Shown in pieces: positions 28,936-37,351 of a stretch of DNA of 64,000 nucleotides (positions are counted from its first letter, which is position 1; every line of letters starts with the position of its first letter). The notes beneath the pieces are model-generated. The model saw only the letters and a program-made list of their open reading frames with translations. It searched no databases and was not told the origin of the DNA. The translations under genes and the position numbers were made by a program. The DNA comes from Chlorobaculum limnaeum (lineage in GTDB: Bacteria > Bacteroidota > Chlorobiia > Chlorobiales > Chlorobiaceae). Where the stretch lies: positions 2,250,001-2,314,000 of the forward strand of contig NZ_CP017305.1 in the NCBI RefSeq assembly GCF_001747405.1, in the 5' to 3' direction.

Positions 28936-30981
28936 ATGCGATTAAATATGCCACAGGAGATTAAAATAACAAATGAAGAAATTCAATATGCAGAGCAATT
29001 GCTTTTGCCTATTGGTAAGACGTTTGATGCAGAGCGAAGAGATTTTATTCGGAATTTCAATACAATAGATTTACAAGCTGTTCCAGGGGGTGGAAAAACA
29101 ACAGCTTTACTTGCAAAGTTGCTGATTTTAGAACGTAAACTCCCATTTGGCACCGGTTCAGGTATTTTGGTTTTATCGCACACCAATGCAGCCATTGATG
29201 AGATAAAAGAGAAAATTCAAGCGTATTGCCCGAGACTATTTTCATATCCAAATTTTATTGGAACAATACAGAGTTTTGTTGACATTTTTTTAGCTATTCC
29301 GTTTTATATTTCAAAGTATAAGAAAAAACCAATACGGATAGATAATGAGATTTACGACGAAAAGATAAAAGCTTGTGTTGACAAAATTTGGTTACATAGA
29401 TTTAACTTAAGTAATGATACTAATAAGAAAGTTGCTCATATCAAAAATAACAATGAGGGGTTGTTTTATGACGTCAGATTTCAGTTTTCAAATGGAATTA
29501 GGTTAGTTAAAAAGTTAAACGGTGATGTTCTGGAAATCAAAAAACCACGAGGAAATGCCCGAAATTATTGTGATTATTCACAGCAGGAAAAACAGGAAGT
29601 GTGTAGATGGTTTCTAGAATTTAAAAAAACAATATTAAAATCAGGTATTTTACACTTTGATGATGCTTATTTTTTAGCTGATGTTTATTTGAATAAAATA
29701 CCCGGGATAAAAACTATTTTGCAAAAACGCTTCGCTTTTGTTTTTGTAGATGAAATGCAGGATATGGACACGCATCAGTACAATTTGCTGGAAAACATTT
29801 TTTATGATGAGGGAAACAGTGTTTCAAAAATTCAAAGAATTGGTGATAAAAATCAAGCAATCTATAATTCAGTAAAAGCAACAGATATTTGGCAAGACAG
29901 ACCAGAAATTTTAAGACTTAACGGAAGTCAGCGATTAAGTAAACCAATCGCAGATATAGTGAAAAAATTTGCCTTGTACAACGATGATACATTTGATATT
30001 GTCGGACGAAATGAATGTACCATAAAACCGCATATTTTGGTTTTTGAAAATGACACAATTGAAAAAATCATTCCCCTTTTTGCTCAAATTGTAAGAAAAA
30101 ATAATTTAGCCAATTCTGAAAAGCCGATCAAAGTTGTTTGCTGGAATACAGAGTGGAGTGACGATGCTGATCTCCAAGATACCACGAAACTGCGTTTAGA
30201 AGACTATTACAAAGGCTTCAAAAAAGAAAAAGGAAAACCAAAGCAAGATTACGATAACCTGAAAAGTTATTTGTTGTACTACGAGAAAAAGCAAACCTTA
30301 GAATCTTTGCGTAAGAATATATTGAACGCTTTCCTTAAAATTTTGCGTTTGGAAAATATCAATACAACAGACGACAGATCTTACACAAAGAAAAAGTTGA
30401 TTGACTTTATTTACAACACAGACGTTCAGAAGTATGATGAATTGAATTTGAATCTTTACAAGTGGTCAATCGGAATAACTCAAGAAAAAACTAACGAAGT
30501 TTGGAGCAGTATAAAAGCATATACACCTACTCTGCTTGCAATTTTTAATAAAACCATTTCAGAAAGTTTAGATTTTATCAATAATGCCAGCAGGGATATG
30601 CGGGTCGAAAAAACCGAAAATTTAGCATTAACAAATCATTACATAGAGGACGGACTTAAAATTGAGATTACAAGCGTTCATGCAGTAAAAGGGCAAACGC
30701 ATTGTGCGACATTATATTTGGAATCATTTTATAAAAAAGGATATGGGAACTATGAATCTGAGCGACTACGAAATCAGTTTGTTGGAGCACAAACGGTAAC
30801 AGAAACATTGGCTACTGTCAAAAATAGTCATGACTTAATAAAGCAATCAACGAAAATGGCTTACGTTGGTTTCTCTCGCCCAACAGATTTGCTTTGTATT
30901 GCAGTACATAAGGAAAGATTCGAAAAATTACTGAGTGATATAAATAGAGACGAGTGGGAAATAATAGAAGTTAAAAAATGA
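28936..30981 (+). CDS. gajB: UvrD/PcrA-like helicase (GajB-like)
   Basis: A 681-residue superfamily 1 helicase-like protein. Walker A is AVPGGGKTT (residues 48-56), motif Ia-like VLSHTNAAIDEI, Walker B FVFVDEMQDMD, motif III-like RIGDKNQAIYN, and late motifs SVHAVKGQTH and KMAYVGFSRP. The pairing with an OLD nuclease just upstream is the Gabija anti-phage arrangement, in which GajB senses nucleotide or DNA state and works with GajA to cut phage DNA. It is longer than the prototype GajB (~490 residues). An alternative ATG lies at 28948. The start overlaps the predicted unshifted end of gajA. Confidence 0.8.
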   Translation: MRLNMPQEIKITNEEIQYAEQLLLPIGKTFDAERRDFIRNFNTIDLQAVPGGGKTTALLAKLLILERKLPFGTGSGILVLSHTNAAIDEIKEKIQAYCPRLFSYPNFIGTIQSFVDIFLAIPFYISKYKKKPIRIDNEIYDEKIKACVDKIWLHRFNLSNDTNKKVAHIKNNNEGLFYDVRFQFSNGIRLVKKLNGDVLEIKKPRGNARNYCDYSQQEKQEVCRWFLEFKKTILKSGILHFDDAYFLADVYLNKIPGIKTILQKRFAFVFVDEMQDMDTHQYNLLENIFYDEGNSVSKIQRIGDKNQAIYNSVKATDIWQDRPEILRLNGSQRLSKPIADIVKKFALYNDDTFDIVGRNECTIKPHILVFENDTIEKIIPLFAQIVRKNNLANSEKPIKVVCWNTEWSDDADLQDTTKLRLEDYYKGFKKEKGKPKQDYDNLKSYLLYYEKKQTLESLRKNILNAFLKILRLENINTTDDRSYTKKKLIDFIYNTDVQKYDELNLNLYKWSIGITQEKTNEVWSSIKAYTPTLLAIFNKTISESLDFINNASRDMRVEKTENLALTNHYIEDGLKIEITSVHAVKGQTHCATLYLESFYKKGYGNYESERLRNQFVGAQTVTETLATVKNSHDLIKQSTKMAYVGFSRPTDLLCIAVHKERFEKLLSDINRDEWEIIEVKK

Positions 30982-31066
30982 AGATCGCTGAGCTGCGCAA
31001 GTAGAGGCCAATGGGCAGCAAAAGGGAAACAACGGAAAGAAAAAAAGAATCCCCAACTGGTTAATA

Positions 31067-31152
31067 TTACAAGCTATGCAGGTGTTCCAGCAGGTTGCTG
31101 TTGAAGATGGCGGGCTGGTCGAGGTTCTAGAGGTGGGCTGCTTCGGGAATCC
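31067..31152 (-). pseudogene. Fragment: 3' end of an alpha/beta hydrolase gene
   Basis: Aligns without gaps to the last ~84 bases of the hydrolase gene at 43570-44340: minus-strand reading IPEAAHL-stop-NLDQPAIFNSNLLEHLHSL against IPEAGHLSNLDQPAMFNGILLEHLRSL. A TCG serine codon has become TAG. Third-position differences show a diverged rather than recent copy. Half of the hydrolase's terminator (CCCCAACTGGTT) follows at about 31051. Confidence 0.8.
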
Positions 31153-31226
31153 GTGCGAGCCACGTAACTCCAGATGTCGAAAATATCATTTTCGGCATCC
31201 GCGCTCAGAAACACGTGGTATTTCAT
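31074..31226 (-). pseudogene. Truncated ParE/RelE-type toxin
   Basis: The ATG at 31226 overlaps the antitoxin stop by 4 bp. The first ~24 residues (MKYHVFLSADAENDIFDIWSYVAR) match ParE/RelE toxins. After that the reading runs into the hydrolase 3' fragment in another frame and stops at 50 residues. The toxin core and active residues are lost, so it is a remnant. Confidence 0.7.
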
Positions 31227-31507
31227 GAACCACGCTTTTCATCGATACGTTTTTTGATCGCATCGAACGCTTCTCCGGCAGGTTTGTACTCTCCACGTTC
31301 GATGCTCGCCGTAGACTGCGCCAGCATCTTGAGCAGCGCGAGACTTTCCTGCGTCTGCTCATAAGCATGGATGTCCTGCACGATCACCTTCGCCTCGCCG
31401 TGATCCGTGATGATCATGGGTTCCCTGTTACTGCACACATCCCGGACAACCTCGGCGGCATGAGTTTTCAGGTAACTGATGGGCTTGATCGAGTCACGGT
31501 ATTTCAT
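31223..31507 (-). CDS. Phd/YefM-type antitoxin
   Basis: A 94-residue antitoxin: ISYLKTHAAEVVRDVCSNREPMIITDHGEAKVIVQDIHAYEQ is the Phd/YefM DNA-binding domain, followed by a helical tail that would wrap the toxin. The gene is intact, but its toxin (4-bp overlap) is truncated, leaving an orphan antitoxin. In complete pairs the antitoxin represses its own operon. Confidence 0.85.
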   Translation of the reverse strand: MKYRDSIKPISYLKTHAAEVVRDVCSNREPMIITDHGEAKVIVQDIHAYEQTQESLALLKMLAQSTASIERGEYKPAGEAFDAIKKRIDEKRGS

Positions 31508-31591
31508 GGGTCGCTCCAGATTTTAACCGCCATTCTGTCTGAATGATACTCATTTTTCGGCAACAGTCCATCAACCGATCCGACCGCTCTC

Positions 31592-32347
31592 TCACACCCG
31601 CACCACCTCTTTGCAGTCGGGGTAGCCGGTGCAGCCCCAGAAGGGCTTGCCTGCGTTCCGGCCAGCTTTGGCTGTGCGCAACGTCATCGGCCTGCCGCAT
31701 TTCGGGCATGAGGGCGTCGCCCCGGCAGGCGTCGGCTGACGTTGTGGCTCCTTGCTCTGGCACTCACGAGAGTCCAGCCGGGCGGCGGCAGGTTGCTCGC
31801 TGTGCCCGCCCTCCTCGCCGGACGCCTCCTCCAGCGCGGCAATCTGCCGGTCGAGCAGGTAGCTCGTCTGATGAATCAGGCAGATGATCGCATTGGCCCG
31901 CACTTCGGCCCGCTCGTGCTCAAGCCAGCGGGCATACAGCGCCCAGCGCTCCCCGTCGGAAAGATCGGTCATATCCGACTGATCCGTCCGCTCTTGCCGG
32001 AACCGCTTCGGCACTTCGCGAACAGCTTGCAATTCAGCGCTCGAAAGCGCCCATTGCGCCAGACGCCGATGGCGCAGGTAATCCTCGTAATCGAGCAGCA
32101 GCGCTTCGAGGCTCGAACGGGCGACGTTGACCAGCCGCAGCTCCGCCTGCGAAGAGGTCGCCGCAGCGCGGCTGCCCTCCGCGATATTCTGCCGCCCTGA
32201 ACGCGCCGCCTGCGTCATCTGCTCAAGCGTCCGCGACCGGGAATCGACGAACTTCTCGCAAAACAGGCAGGTGGCATCGTAGATCAGGGTAGCCGTCTGA
32301 AAACTGGCGGCACTCCGATAACCGCCACTCGGTCTCAGCTTTTTCAT
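31592..32347 (-). CDS. Four-helix-bundle suffix protein with C-terminal topoisomerase-type zinc ribbon
   Basis: A 251-residue protein. Residues ~15-110 resemble the four-helix-bundle (S23-related) family (TLIYDATCLFCEKFVDSRSRTLEQMTQAARSGRQNIAEGSRA, RSSLEALLLDYEDYLRH). The C-terminal CPKCGRPMTLRTAKAGRNAGKPFWGCTGYPDCK is a type IA topoisomerase C4 zinc ribbon. Such fusions occur in many bacteria without known function; nucleic-acid binding is an inference from the ribbon. Confidence 0.75.
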   Translation of the reverse strand: MKKLRPSGGYRSAASFQTATLIYDATCLFCEKFVDSRSRTLEQMTQAARSGRQNIAEGSRAAATSSQAELRLVNVARSSLEALLLDYEDYLRHRRLAQWALSSAELQAVREVPKRFRQERTDQSDMTDLSDGERWALYARWLEHERAEVRANAIICLIHQTSYLLDRQIAALEEASGEEGGHSEQPAAARLDSRECQSKEPQRQPTPAGATPSCPKCGRPMTLRTAKAGRNAGKPFWGCTGYPDCKEVVRV

Positions 32348-32460
32348 GGTGTTTGTATTTATACGTTCGTTCCTTGCGCATACCGGTTTTGCCGGTAGAG
32401 GGGTTGGCCAGGAACATCAGGGGTTGAACGACGATACCTTGTAAAGGTACAGCTTTCTTT

Positions 32461-33258
32461 TCAGAATCCGAACCGCCGCAACATCTCGCCGGTCAGTTCG
32501 GCAAGCTCACGCCGGGCGGCGACATCTGCGGCGATCGGTGAATAGCGGGCCGGGCGGAGGTTCTCGAAATACTCGCCATTCCAGCCGTTCCGCGCGATCT
32601 CCATCACCGTCCCGAAGACCTCCTCCCCGCCAACCGACGCATCGTCACCGGCAAGCGACCATCCGGCGTGCAGCAGCTTGGTGGCAATCACGCCCGGATC
32701 GAGCGAGTTCGAGCGCACGTCGCTCGCCGAGTCGAGCGTGAACATGATATTGAATAGCTTGCTCCGCGCGTAGGCGTCGTAGCCCGAATAGCCGCGCTCG
32801 CCCTGAAAGTTGGCAGAATCGAACACGGCGCTGTGGTGATCGACCGAACTCACATTCAGCACCGAGCCGCCATTGGCGATCAGCGCCGGTCTGAGGAGGC
32901 TCGTCAGCAGCACCGGCGCGAGGTAGTTGACGCAGAAGGTGGTCTCGTACCCCTCCGGCGTGAGCGTGCGCGTCGGCATGTAAACCGCCGCATTGTTGAC
33001 GAGCAGATCGAGGCCAGGGAAACGCTGAACCAGCTCCCGCCCCATCGAATACACCGCGTCGAGATCGGTGAAATCAGCCTCCAGAGCGCCCAGCGGCTCC
33101 GCGCCCGTCACCCGCGCAATCTCCGCCGACGCCTCTTTGATCCGGGAAGCACTCCGCCCATGCACAATCACCCGATGCCCCGCCGCCGCGAACCGCTTCG
33201 CCGCCGCAAGCCCGATGCCATCAGTGCTTCCGGTTATGCAGACAGTCAACTGGTTCAT
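32461..33258 (-). CDS. Short-chain dehydrogenase/reductase
   Basis: A 265-residue classical SDR: cofactor loop CITGSTDGIGLAAAKRF near the N-terminus, NNAAV, and a YDAYARSK active-site Tyr/Lys with an upstream Ser in NVSSVDHHS. It resembles the retinol-dehydrogenase/WW-domain-like group, and the substrate is unknown. The ATG at 33258 was chosen because the Rossmann motif begins right after it. An in-frame upstream ATG at 33330 would add 24 unrelated residues. Confidence 0.85.
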   Translation of the reverse strand: MNQLTVCITGSTDGIGLAAAKRFAAAGHRVIVHGRSASRIKEASAEIARVTGAEPLGALEADFTDLDAVYSMGRELVQRFPGLDLLVNNAAVYMPTRTLTPEGYETTFCVNYLAPVLLTSLLRPALIANGGSVLNVSSVDHHSAVFDSANFQGERGYSGYDAYARSKLFNIMFTLDSASDVRSNSLDPGVIATKLLHAGWSLAGDDASVGGEEVFGTVMEIARNGWNGEYFENLRPARYSPIAADVAARRELAELTGEMLRRFGF

Positions 33259-33371
33259 CCTGCAGAAATGGTGTTTTATTTTTTTGATCCGCATGATCCG
33301 TTCGATCTTTTGGAATGACAAACGAAACAAGAAAACAGAAAAAAAGGTGTGAACAGAGGGGAGGCATCGTT

Positions 33372-33405
33372 CCGGCCAGCTTGCTGAAACGGACAGGCTG
33401 GCCGG
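33372..33405. other. Hairpin downstream of the FKBP gene
   Basis: CCGGCCAGC...GCTGGCCGG forms a 9-bp stem just past the stop of the minus-strand FKBP gene. It has no T-run on that strand, so it is a possible factor-assisted terminator only. Confidence 0.4.
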
Positions 33406-33418
33406 AGGTTAGCGGATA

Positions 33419-33847
33419 TCAGAGGATCTCGACCAGTTCGAGTTCGAAGTTGAGGTCGAGGCCGGCCATCGGGTGGTTGGCGTCGAGGGTGACGGTAGTG
33501 TCGTTCAGATCGACGATCATCACGATCGCTTCGCCGCCGTCGGCGAGGCTGAGCTGCAACTGCTGGCCGATTTCGAGCGGAATGTCGGCGGGAATCTGGT
33601 CGCGCTTGATTTCAGCGATGAGTTCTTCGGCTCGTTGGCCATACGCCTCGTCCACGGGAATGTTGACCGTTTTCTTCTGGCCCGGTTCCATATCGACCAG
33701 CGCCCGGTCGAAGCCCGGAATCACCATGCCGGCGCCGATGGTTACCTCCAGCGGGCCGCGCTCCACGGAGCTGTCGAAAACCGTGCCGTCGTCGTAGGTG
33801 CCGGTATAATGAACCAGAACCTTGTCTCCTTTTTTTGTCTGTGCCAT
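33419..33847 (-). CDS. FKBP-type peptidyl-prolyl isomerase (SlyD-like)
   Basis: A 142-residue cytosolic folding helper catalysing prolyl cis/trans isomerisation. The FKBP core is VLVHYTGTYDDGTVFDSS, PLEVTIGAGMVIPGFDRAL and KKTVNIPVDEAYG, with the IF (insert-in-flap) chaperone domain ELIAEIKRDQIP...VTLDANHPMAGLDLNFELELVEI, as in SlyD. The His-rich metal tail of E. coli SlyD is absent. The start at 33847 is supported by AAGGAG upstream. Confidence 0.92.
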   Translation of the reverse strand: MAQTKKGDKVLVHYTGTYDDGTVFDSSVERGPLEVTIGAGMVIPGFDRALVDMEPGQKKTVNIPVDEAYGQRAEELIAEIKRDQIPADIPLEIGQQLQLSLADGGEAIVMIVDLNDTTVTLDANHPMAGLDLNFELELVEIL

Positions 33848-34088
33848 AACTCGTTCTCCTTCAATCATTTAAAATCGGGACATCCGCTTTTGTACCATCA
33901 ACTCTCCACAGAACCGAAAGCCAACGACTGCCCGTATGAAAAAAAATTCCGTCGGAAGATAACACTTTTTACCAGAGCCGGGCTGAAAAGTTCAGCACTG
34001 GCACGCTATGCCCATCTCTCGTGATTTCGTACATGATACTACCAGTACCTTGATTTGATCCGAAAGGTTCAGTGCCGGGAATTCCCCC

Positions 34089-35132
34089 TCACTCCACCGG
34101 AAGCTCGACGGCTTCGTCGTCGTTTTCGAGTGTTTGCGGGGCGTGGATGAACGAGATCAGTTTTTCGCGGAGGTGGCAGCGGAGAGTCCAGAGGTCGGCG
34201 GAGTTGGCGGCGCTGACGAGTGCGCGGAGCTCCATGGTGACATCGCCCGAATCGGTAACTTCGAGCCGGGCGACACGCTTGTCCCACAACGGACTCTCGG
34301 CGACAATCCGCTCGAATTCCCGGCGAACTTCATCGACCGGCACATGGTAACCGACCCGGAGCATCACCGCGCCGGTGAGTTCGAGCGAGCTGCGCGTCCA
34401 GTTCTGGAAGGGTTTGTCGATGAACCAGGTGATCGGCACAATGATGCGCCGCTCGTCCCAGAGACGCACAACGACGTAGGTGAGCGTGATCTCCTCGACA
34501 CGCCCGTTCTCCTTTTCGACAACCACGATGTCACCAAGGCGCACCGGTTGCGTGATGGCGATCTGGATGCCCGCGATGAGCGTCTGGAGGCTGCGCTGGG
34601 CGGCGAAGCCGATCACGATGCCCGCAAGCCCCGCCGAGGCAAGGATGCTCAGGCCAATCTGACGCACGGTCTGGAAGGTCATCAGCACTCCGGCGATGGC
34701 CAGAATCACCACCAGCACGTTGACGATCTTCCGGAGCAGGCTGACGTTGGTGGTGATGCGCCGCGCCTCGACGTTGCTTTTTCCGGCGTCACGGTAACGC
34801 TGCTGGATCACCGCTTCGATGACAGCGAAAATCCTGAGCGCGAACCACGATACGCCAGCAATCGAGCCGATGGAGAGCATGTGGCTCAAAAGCTCCTTGA
34901 TTTCACCCGGTATCCGCACATAATAGACGATACCAGCGAGGGCGATCAGCACGAAGAGCACCCTGACGGGCATGAGCAACATGCCGAGCACCGGGGCGCT
35001 TCCGGCGATGGTTTGTCTTATACGATCGAGCGTGCGCTTGAGCAGGGCGTTGCCGAACAGGTAGAGTAGCACCGCCAGTACGGCGGCGGCCACCGGCATG
35101 ATCCACGATTCAATCAGAGTCTCTGCGTTCAT
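34089..35132 (-). CDS. MscS family mechanosensitive ion channel
   Basis: A 347-residue inner-membrane protein with hydrophobic helices at about 12-35, 50-72, 85-105 and 135-155, then the MscS pore and beta domain (LASAGLAGIVIGFAAQRSLQTLIAGIQIAITQPVRLGDIVVVEKENGRVEEI). It should open under membrane tension to release solutes during osmotic downshift. Its larger N-terminal membrane part is like YbdG/YnaI-type channels. Confidence 0.9.
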   Translation of the reverse strand: MNAETLIESWIMPVAAAVLAVLLYLFGNALLKRTLDRIRQTIAGSAPVLGMLLMPVRVLFVLIALAGIVYYVRIPGEIKELLSHMLSIGSIAGVSWFALRIFAVIEAVIQQRYRDAGKSNVEARRITTNVSLLRKIVNVLVVILAIAGVLMTFQTVRQIGLSILASAGLAGIVIGFAAQRSLQTLIAGIQIAITQPVRLGDIVVVEKENGRVEEITLTYVVVRLWDERRIIVPITWFIDKPFQNWTRSSLELTGAVMLRVGYHVPVDEVRREFERIVAESPLWDKRVARLEVTDSGDVTMELRALVSAANSADLWTLRCHLREKLISFIHAPQTLENDDEAVELPVE

Positions 35133-35264
35133 CGTCGTCCATTGAAAAGTTTCGGGCGCTCAGCCCGCTTCACTGAAAAGTAGTGATGAACAGGAACGCC
35201 TGCAAACAGGAACGTCCCGGAGGGAGAGCCAGCGGGACGTTCGGAAAAGGATGGAAAGAGCCGT

Positions 35265-36464
35265 TCAGCGCGAAATCTGCATCCGGTCAAACTCTTCGCG
35301 GGAGCGGCTGACGCAGTCCTCGATGGCCATGCCGCCATAGTAGTTGCCGGTCATGTAGAGGTTGCGCGCGCTGCCGAGCATCTGATCGGTTTTGGCGGCC
35401 CACTCCTTGTGACCGACACGCAACGAAGGCACCACGTTCTTCTTGTCGATCGCGTGCTCGATCTTCGAGCGGCTGATGCCGAGCACCTCCATGATCCGCT
35501 TGAATTTGGCGTTGTCGTCGAGGCCGGGGCGGAAGTGGAAGGCGAAGCCACGGAAGTTGTCGTCCGGCACGGTGTCACGCGAAACCATCGAAAAAAAGGT
35601 GTCGTTCGGCGAAATGATCGCCGCCACGGGTTTGAGCGACACGTTGCTTTTCCGGATCACCACGCCGACAGAGTCCACTTCGGCATACCTGAGTTTGGTG
35701 AAGTGGTCGGCAAGCGCCGGATTGGTGTCATGCACCAGCCGCGCCGCCGGGGCCGAGGGAAGCGCGATGACGAGCGCGTCACCGGAATACTCCTTGCCGT
35801 CAGCGGTTTTGACCACGTACCTGCCGCCGGAGTGCGACAACGACTGCGCGGGCGAACCGGCGTGAACCTCGATCCCCTTCTGGGCGGCGATGGCGCGGGC
35901 CACGCCCTGCAAGCCAGTCTTGAAAGTGTAGTTCTTGAGCACATCCTTGCGCTTTTCGCGGCTCTTGAACATCATGTCAGCCGGAAAATCGTCAGTCGGC
36001 TGCGACGGCACGGCATTGAAAAAGTGGCTCACCGTGTTGCGGTAGTTGTTTTCGCCAACGATTTTGGAGTAGTAGGAGCGCACCGACATGTTCTCCTTCT
36101 TGAGGGAAAAGATGCTCGGCGCGTGACGGAGCAGCTCGAAAATATTGAGACCGGACATGATCGACGATACCTTTCCGTTCTTGAGCAGCGTGAAAGGCAC
36201 CTTCGCGCGGGGGATAATGGTGTCGGCAATGCCGCAGGCTTCGACGATGCCGAGCAGGTTCTGGTACGAGCTGTAGCAGGTGTGTGCGCCCATCTCCAGC
36301 CAGAACTTGTCGCCGTTGCTCGAAAATTGCGGCGAGGAGAACGAACCGCCGACGGCGCTCTCCTTTTCGATAAGCGTGGTTTTCATGCCGACCTGCGAAC
36401 AGTAAAATGCCATGCTGAGTCCGCTGATGCCGCCGCCGATAATGATTACCTCTTTTTGCGCCAT
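35265..36464 (-). CDS. FAD-dependent protoporphyrinogen-oxidase-like protein
   Basis: A 399-residue flavoprotein amine oxidase family member. The FAD-binding VIIIGGGISGLSMAFYCSQVGMKTTLIEKE is at the N-terminus, and LYMTGNYYGGMAIEDCVSRSREEFD at the C-terminus matches HemY/HemG-type protoporphyrinogen oxidases (conversion of protoporphyrinogen IX to protoporphyrin IX, on the way to heme and bacteriochlorophyll). The assignment is by overall pattern; a carotenoid or other substrate is possible. It sits alone, with a hairpin (AACGTCCCG...CGGGACGTT, about 35210-35240) downstream. Confidence 0.75.
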   Translation of the reverse strand: MAQKEVIIIGGGISGLSMAFYCSQVGMKTTLIEKESAVGGSFSSPQFSSNGDKFWLEMGAHTCYSSYQNLLGIVEACGIADTIIPRAKVPFTLLKNGKVSSIMSGLNIFELLRHAPSIFSLKKENMSVRSYYSKIVGENNYRNTVSHFFNAVPSQPTDDFPADMMFKSREKRKDVLKNYTFKTGLQGVARAIAAQKGIEVHAGSPAQSLSHSGGRYVVKTADGKEYSGDALVIALPSAPAARLVHDTNPALADHFTKLRYAEVDSVGVVIRKSNVSLKPVAAIISPNDTFFSMVSRDTVPDDNFRGFAFHFRPGLDDNAKFKRIMEVLGISRSKIEHAIDKKNVVPSLRVGHKEWAAKTDQMLGSARNLYMTGNYYGGMAIEDCVSRSREEFDRMQISR

Positions 36465-36612
36465 GAGAAAGCTGGTGATGGTTCGTATAAAAAATGATGT
36501 GTAATGTAGTGAAAGATCGCCTCAAAACGTAACAGCCTTTACGAAGCCGCCCCCGATCTGACCGATCAGCCTCACCGATTTCGATCACCTCGGCACGCTG
36601 TCGAAGCTGCCA

Positions 36613-37143
36613 TTACCTTCCCTCGTAGCCCTCTTCGCGATAATGCGCCACGTAGCGGACGTAGTTTTCCGGCGACTCGGCGATATTGGCCCGCTCCTCC
36701 TCGGTAATCGGGCGGATCACTTTGGCCGGAACTCCGGCGACCAGCATTCCCGTCGGCACGCGGAAACCCTGTTTGACAAGCGACCCGGCGGCCACGATCG
36801 ACCAGGGTTCGATGACGCAGTGGTCGAGCAAGGTGGCGCTCATGCCGATGAGTACGTTGTCCTCCACCGTGCAGGCGTGCAGCACCGCGCCATGACCGAT
36901 GGTGACGTTGCTGCCGATCTTCAGCGGGCCGGTATCGTGCGTCACATGCAGGGTGACGTTGTCCTGCACGCTGGTCTTCTCGCCGATGGTAATCGGGCAC
37001 ACATCGCCCCTGACCACGGCGTTAAACCAGACGCTCGAATGCGCCCCGATCCTGACGTCGCCGATGACGTACGAACCTTCGGCCAGAAAAACCGACTCGT
37101 GAATCTCCGGGTGCATCCCCCGGTACGACATGACCTTTCTCAT
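36613..37143 (-). CDS. Gamma-carbonic-anhydrase-like hexapeptide protein (YrdA/PaaY type)
   Basis: A 176-residue left-handed beta-helix protein. The metal-ligand histidines are visible in DNVTLHVTHDTGP and TIGHGAVLHACTV, and the helix ends IGMSATLLDHCVI...VAAGSLV..G..VP. Family members bind Zn, Fe or Co; some hydrate CO2, others are thioesterases or have unknown activity. No neighbour clarifies the role. Confidence 0.85.
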   Translation of the reverse strand: MRKVMSYRGMHPEIHESVFLAEGSYVIGDVRIGAHSSVWFNAVVRGDVCPITIGEKTSVQDNVTLHVTHDTGPLKIGSNVTIGHGAVLHACTVEDNVLIGMSATLLDHCVIEPWSIVAAGSLVKQGFRVPTGMLVAGVPAKVIRPITEEERANIAESPENYVRYVAHYREEGYEGR

Positions 37144-37351
37144 GGAACGGATAGTTGAGTGTTTCGACGATTATAAATTTCAATTTCACGTTACCGCTTT
37201 TTCACCCGACTTGAAAGCGGTGCGTGAAAAATGGAGGACAAATCGGCGAGCGCTTTTCCCGGCCTGTTCATTTTGCGTTGTAAAGTGCATTGCGCGCTTC
37301 TTACTTTTCGAGGCAAGCTTCATCATCGGTAACGCAAGCTTCAGAAAGTCC

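Noticed and set aside
30982-31066. attC-like palindrome at the end of the Gabija pair
   Set aside because: No ~130-bp imperfect palindrome or private 10-bp inverted boxes could be found around gajAB, so the pair is not called a cassette.
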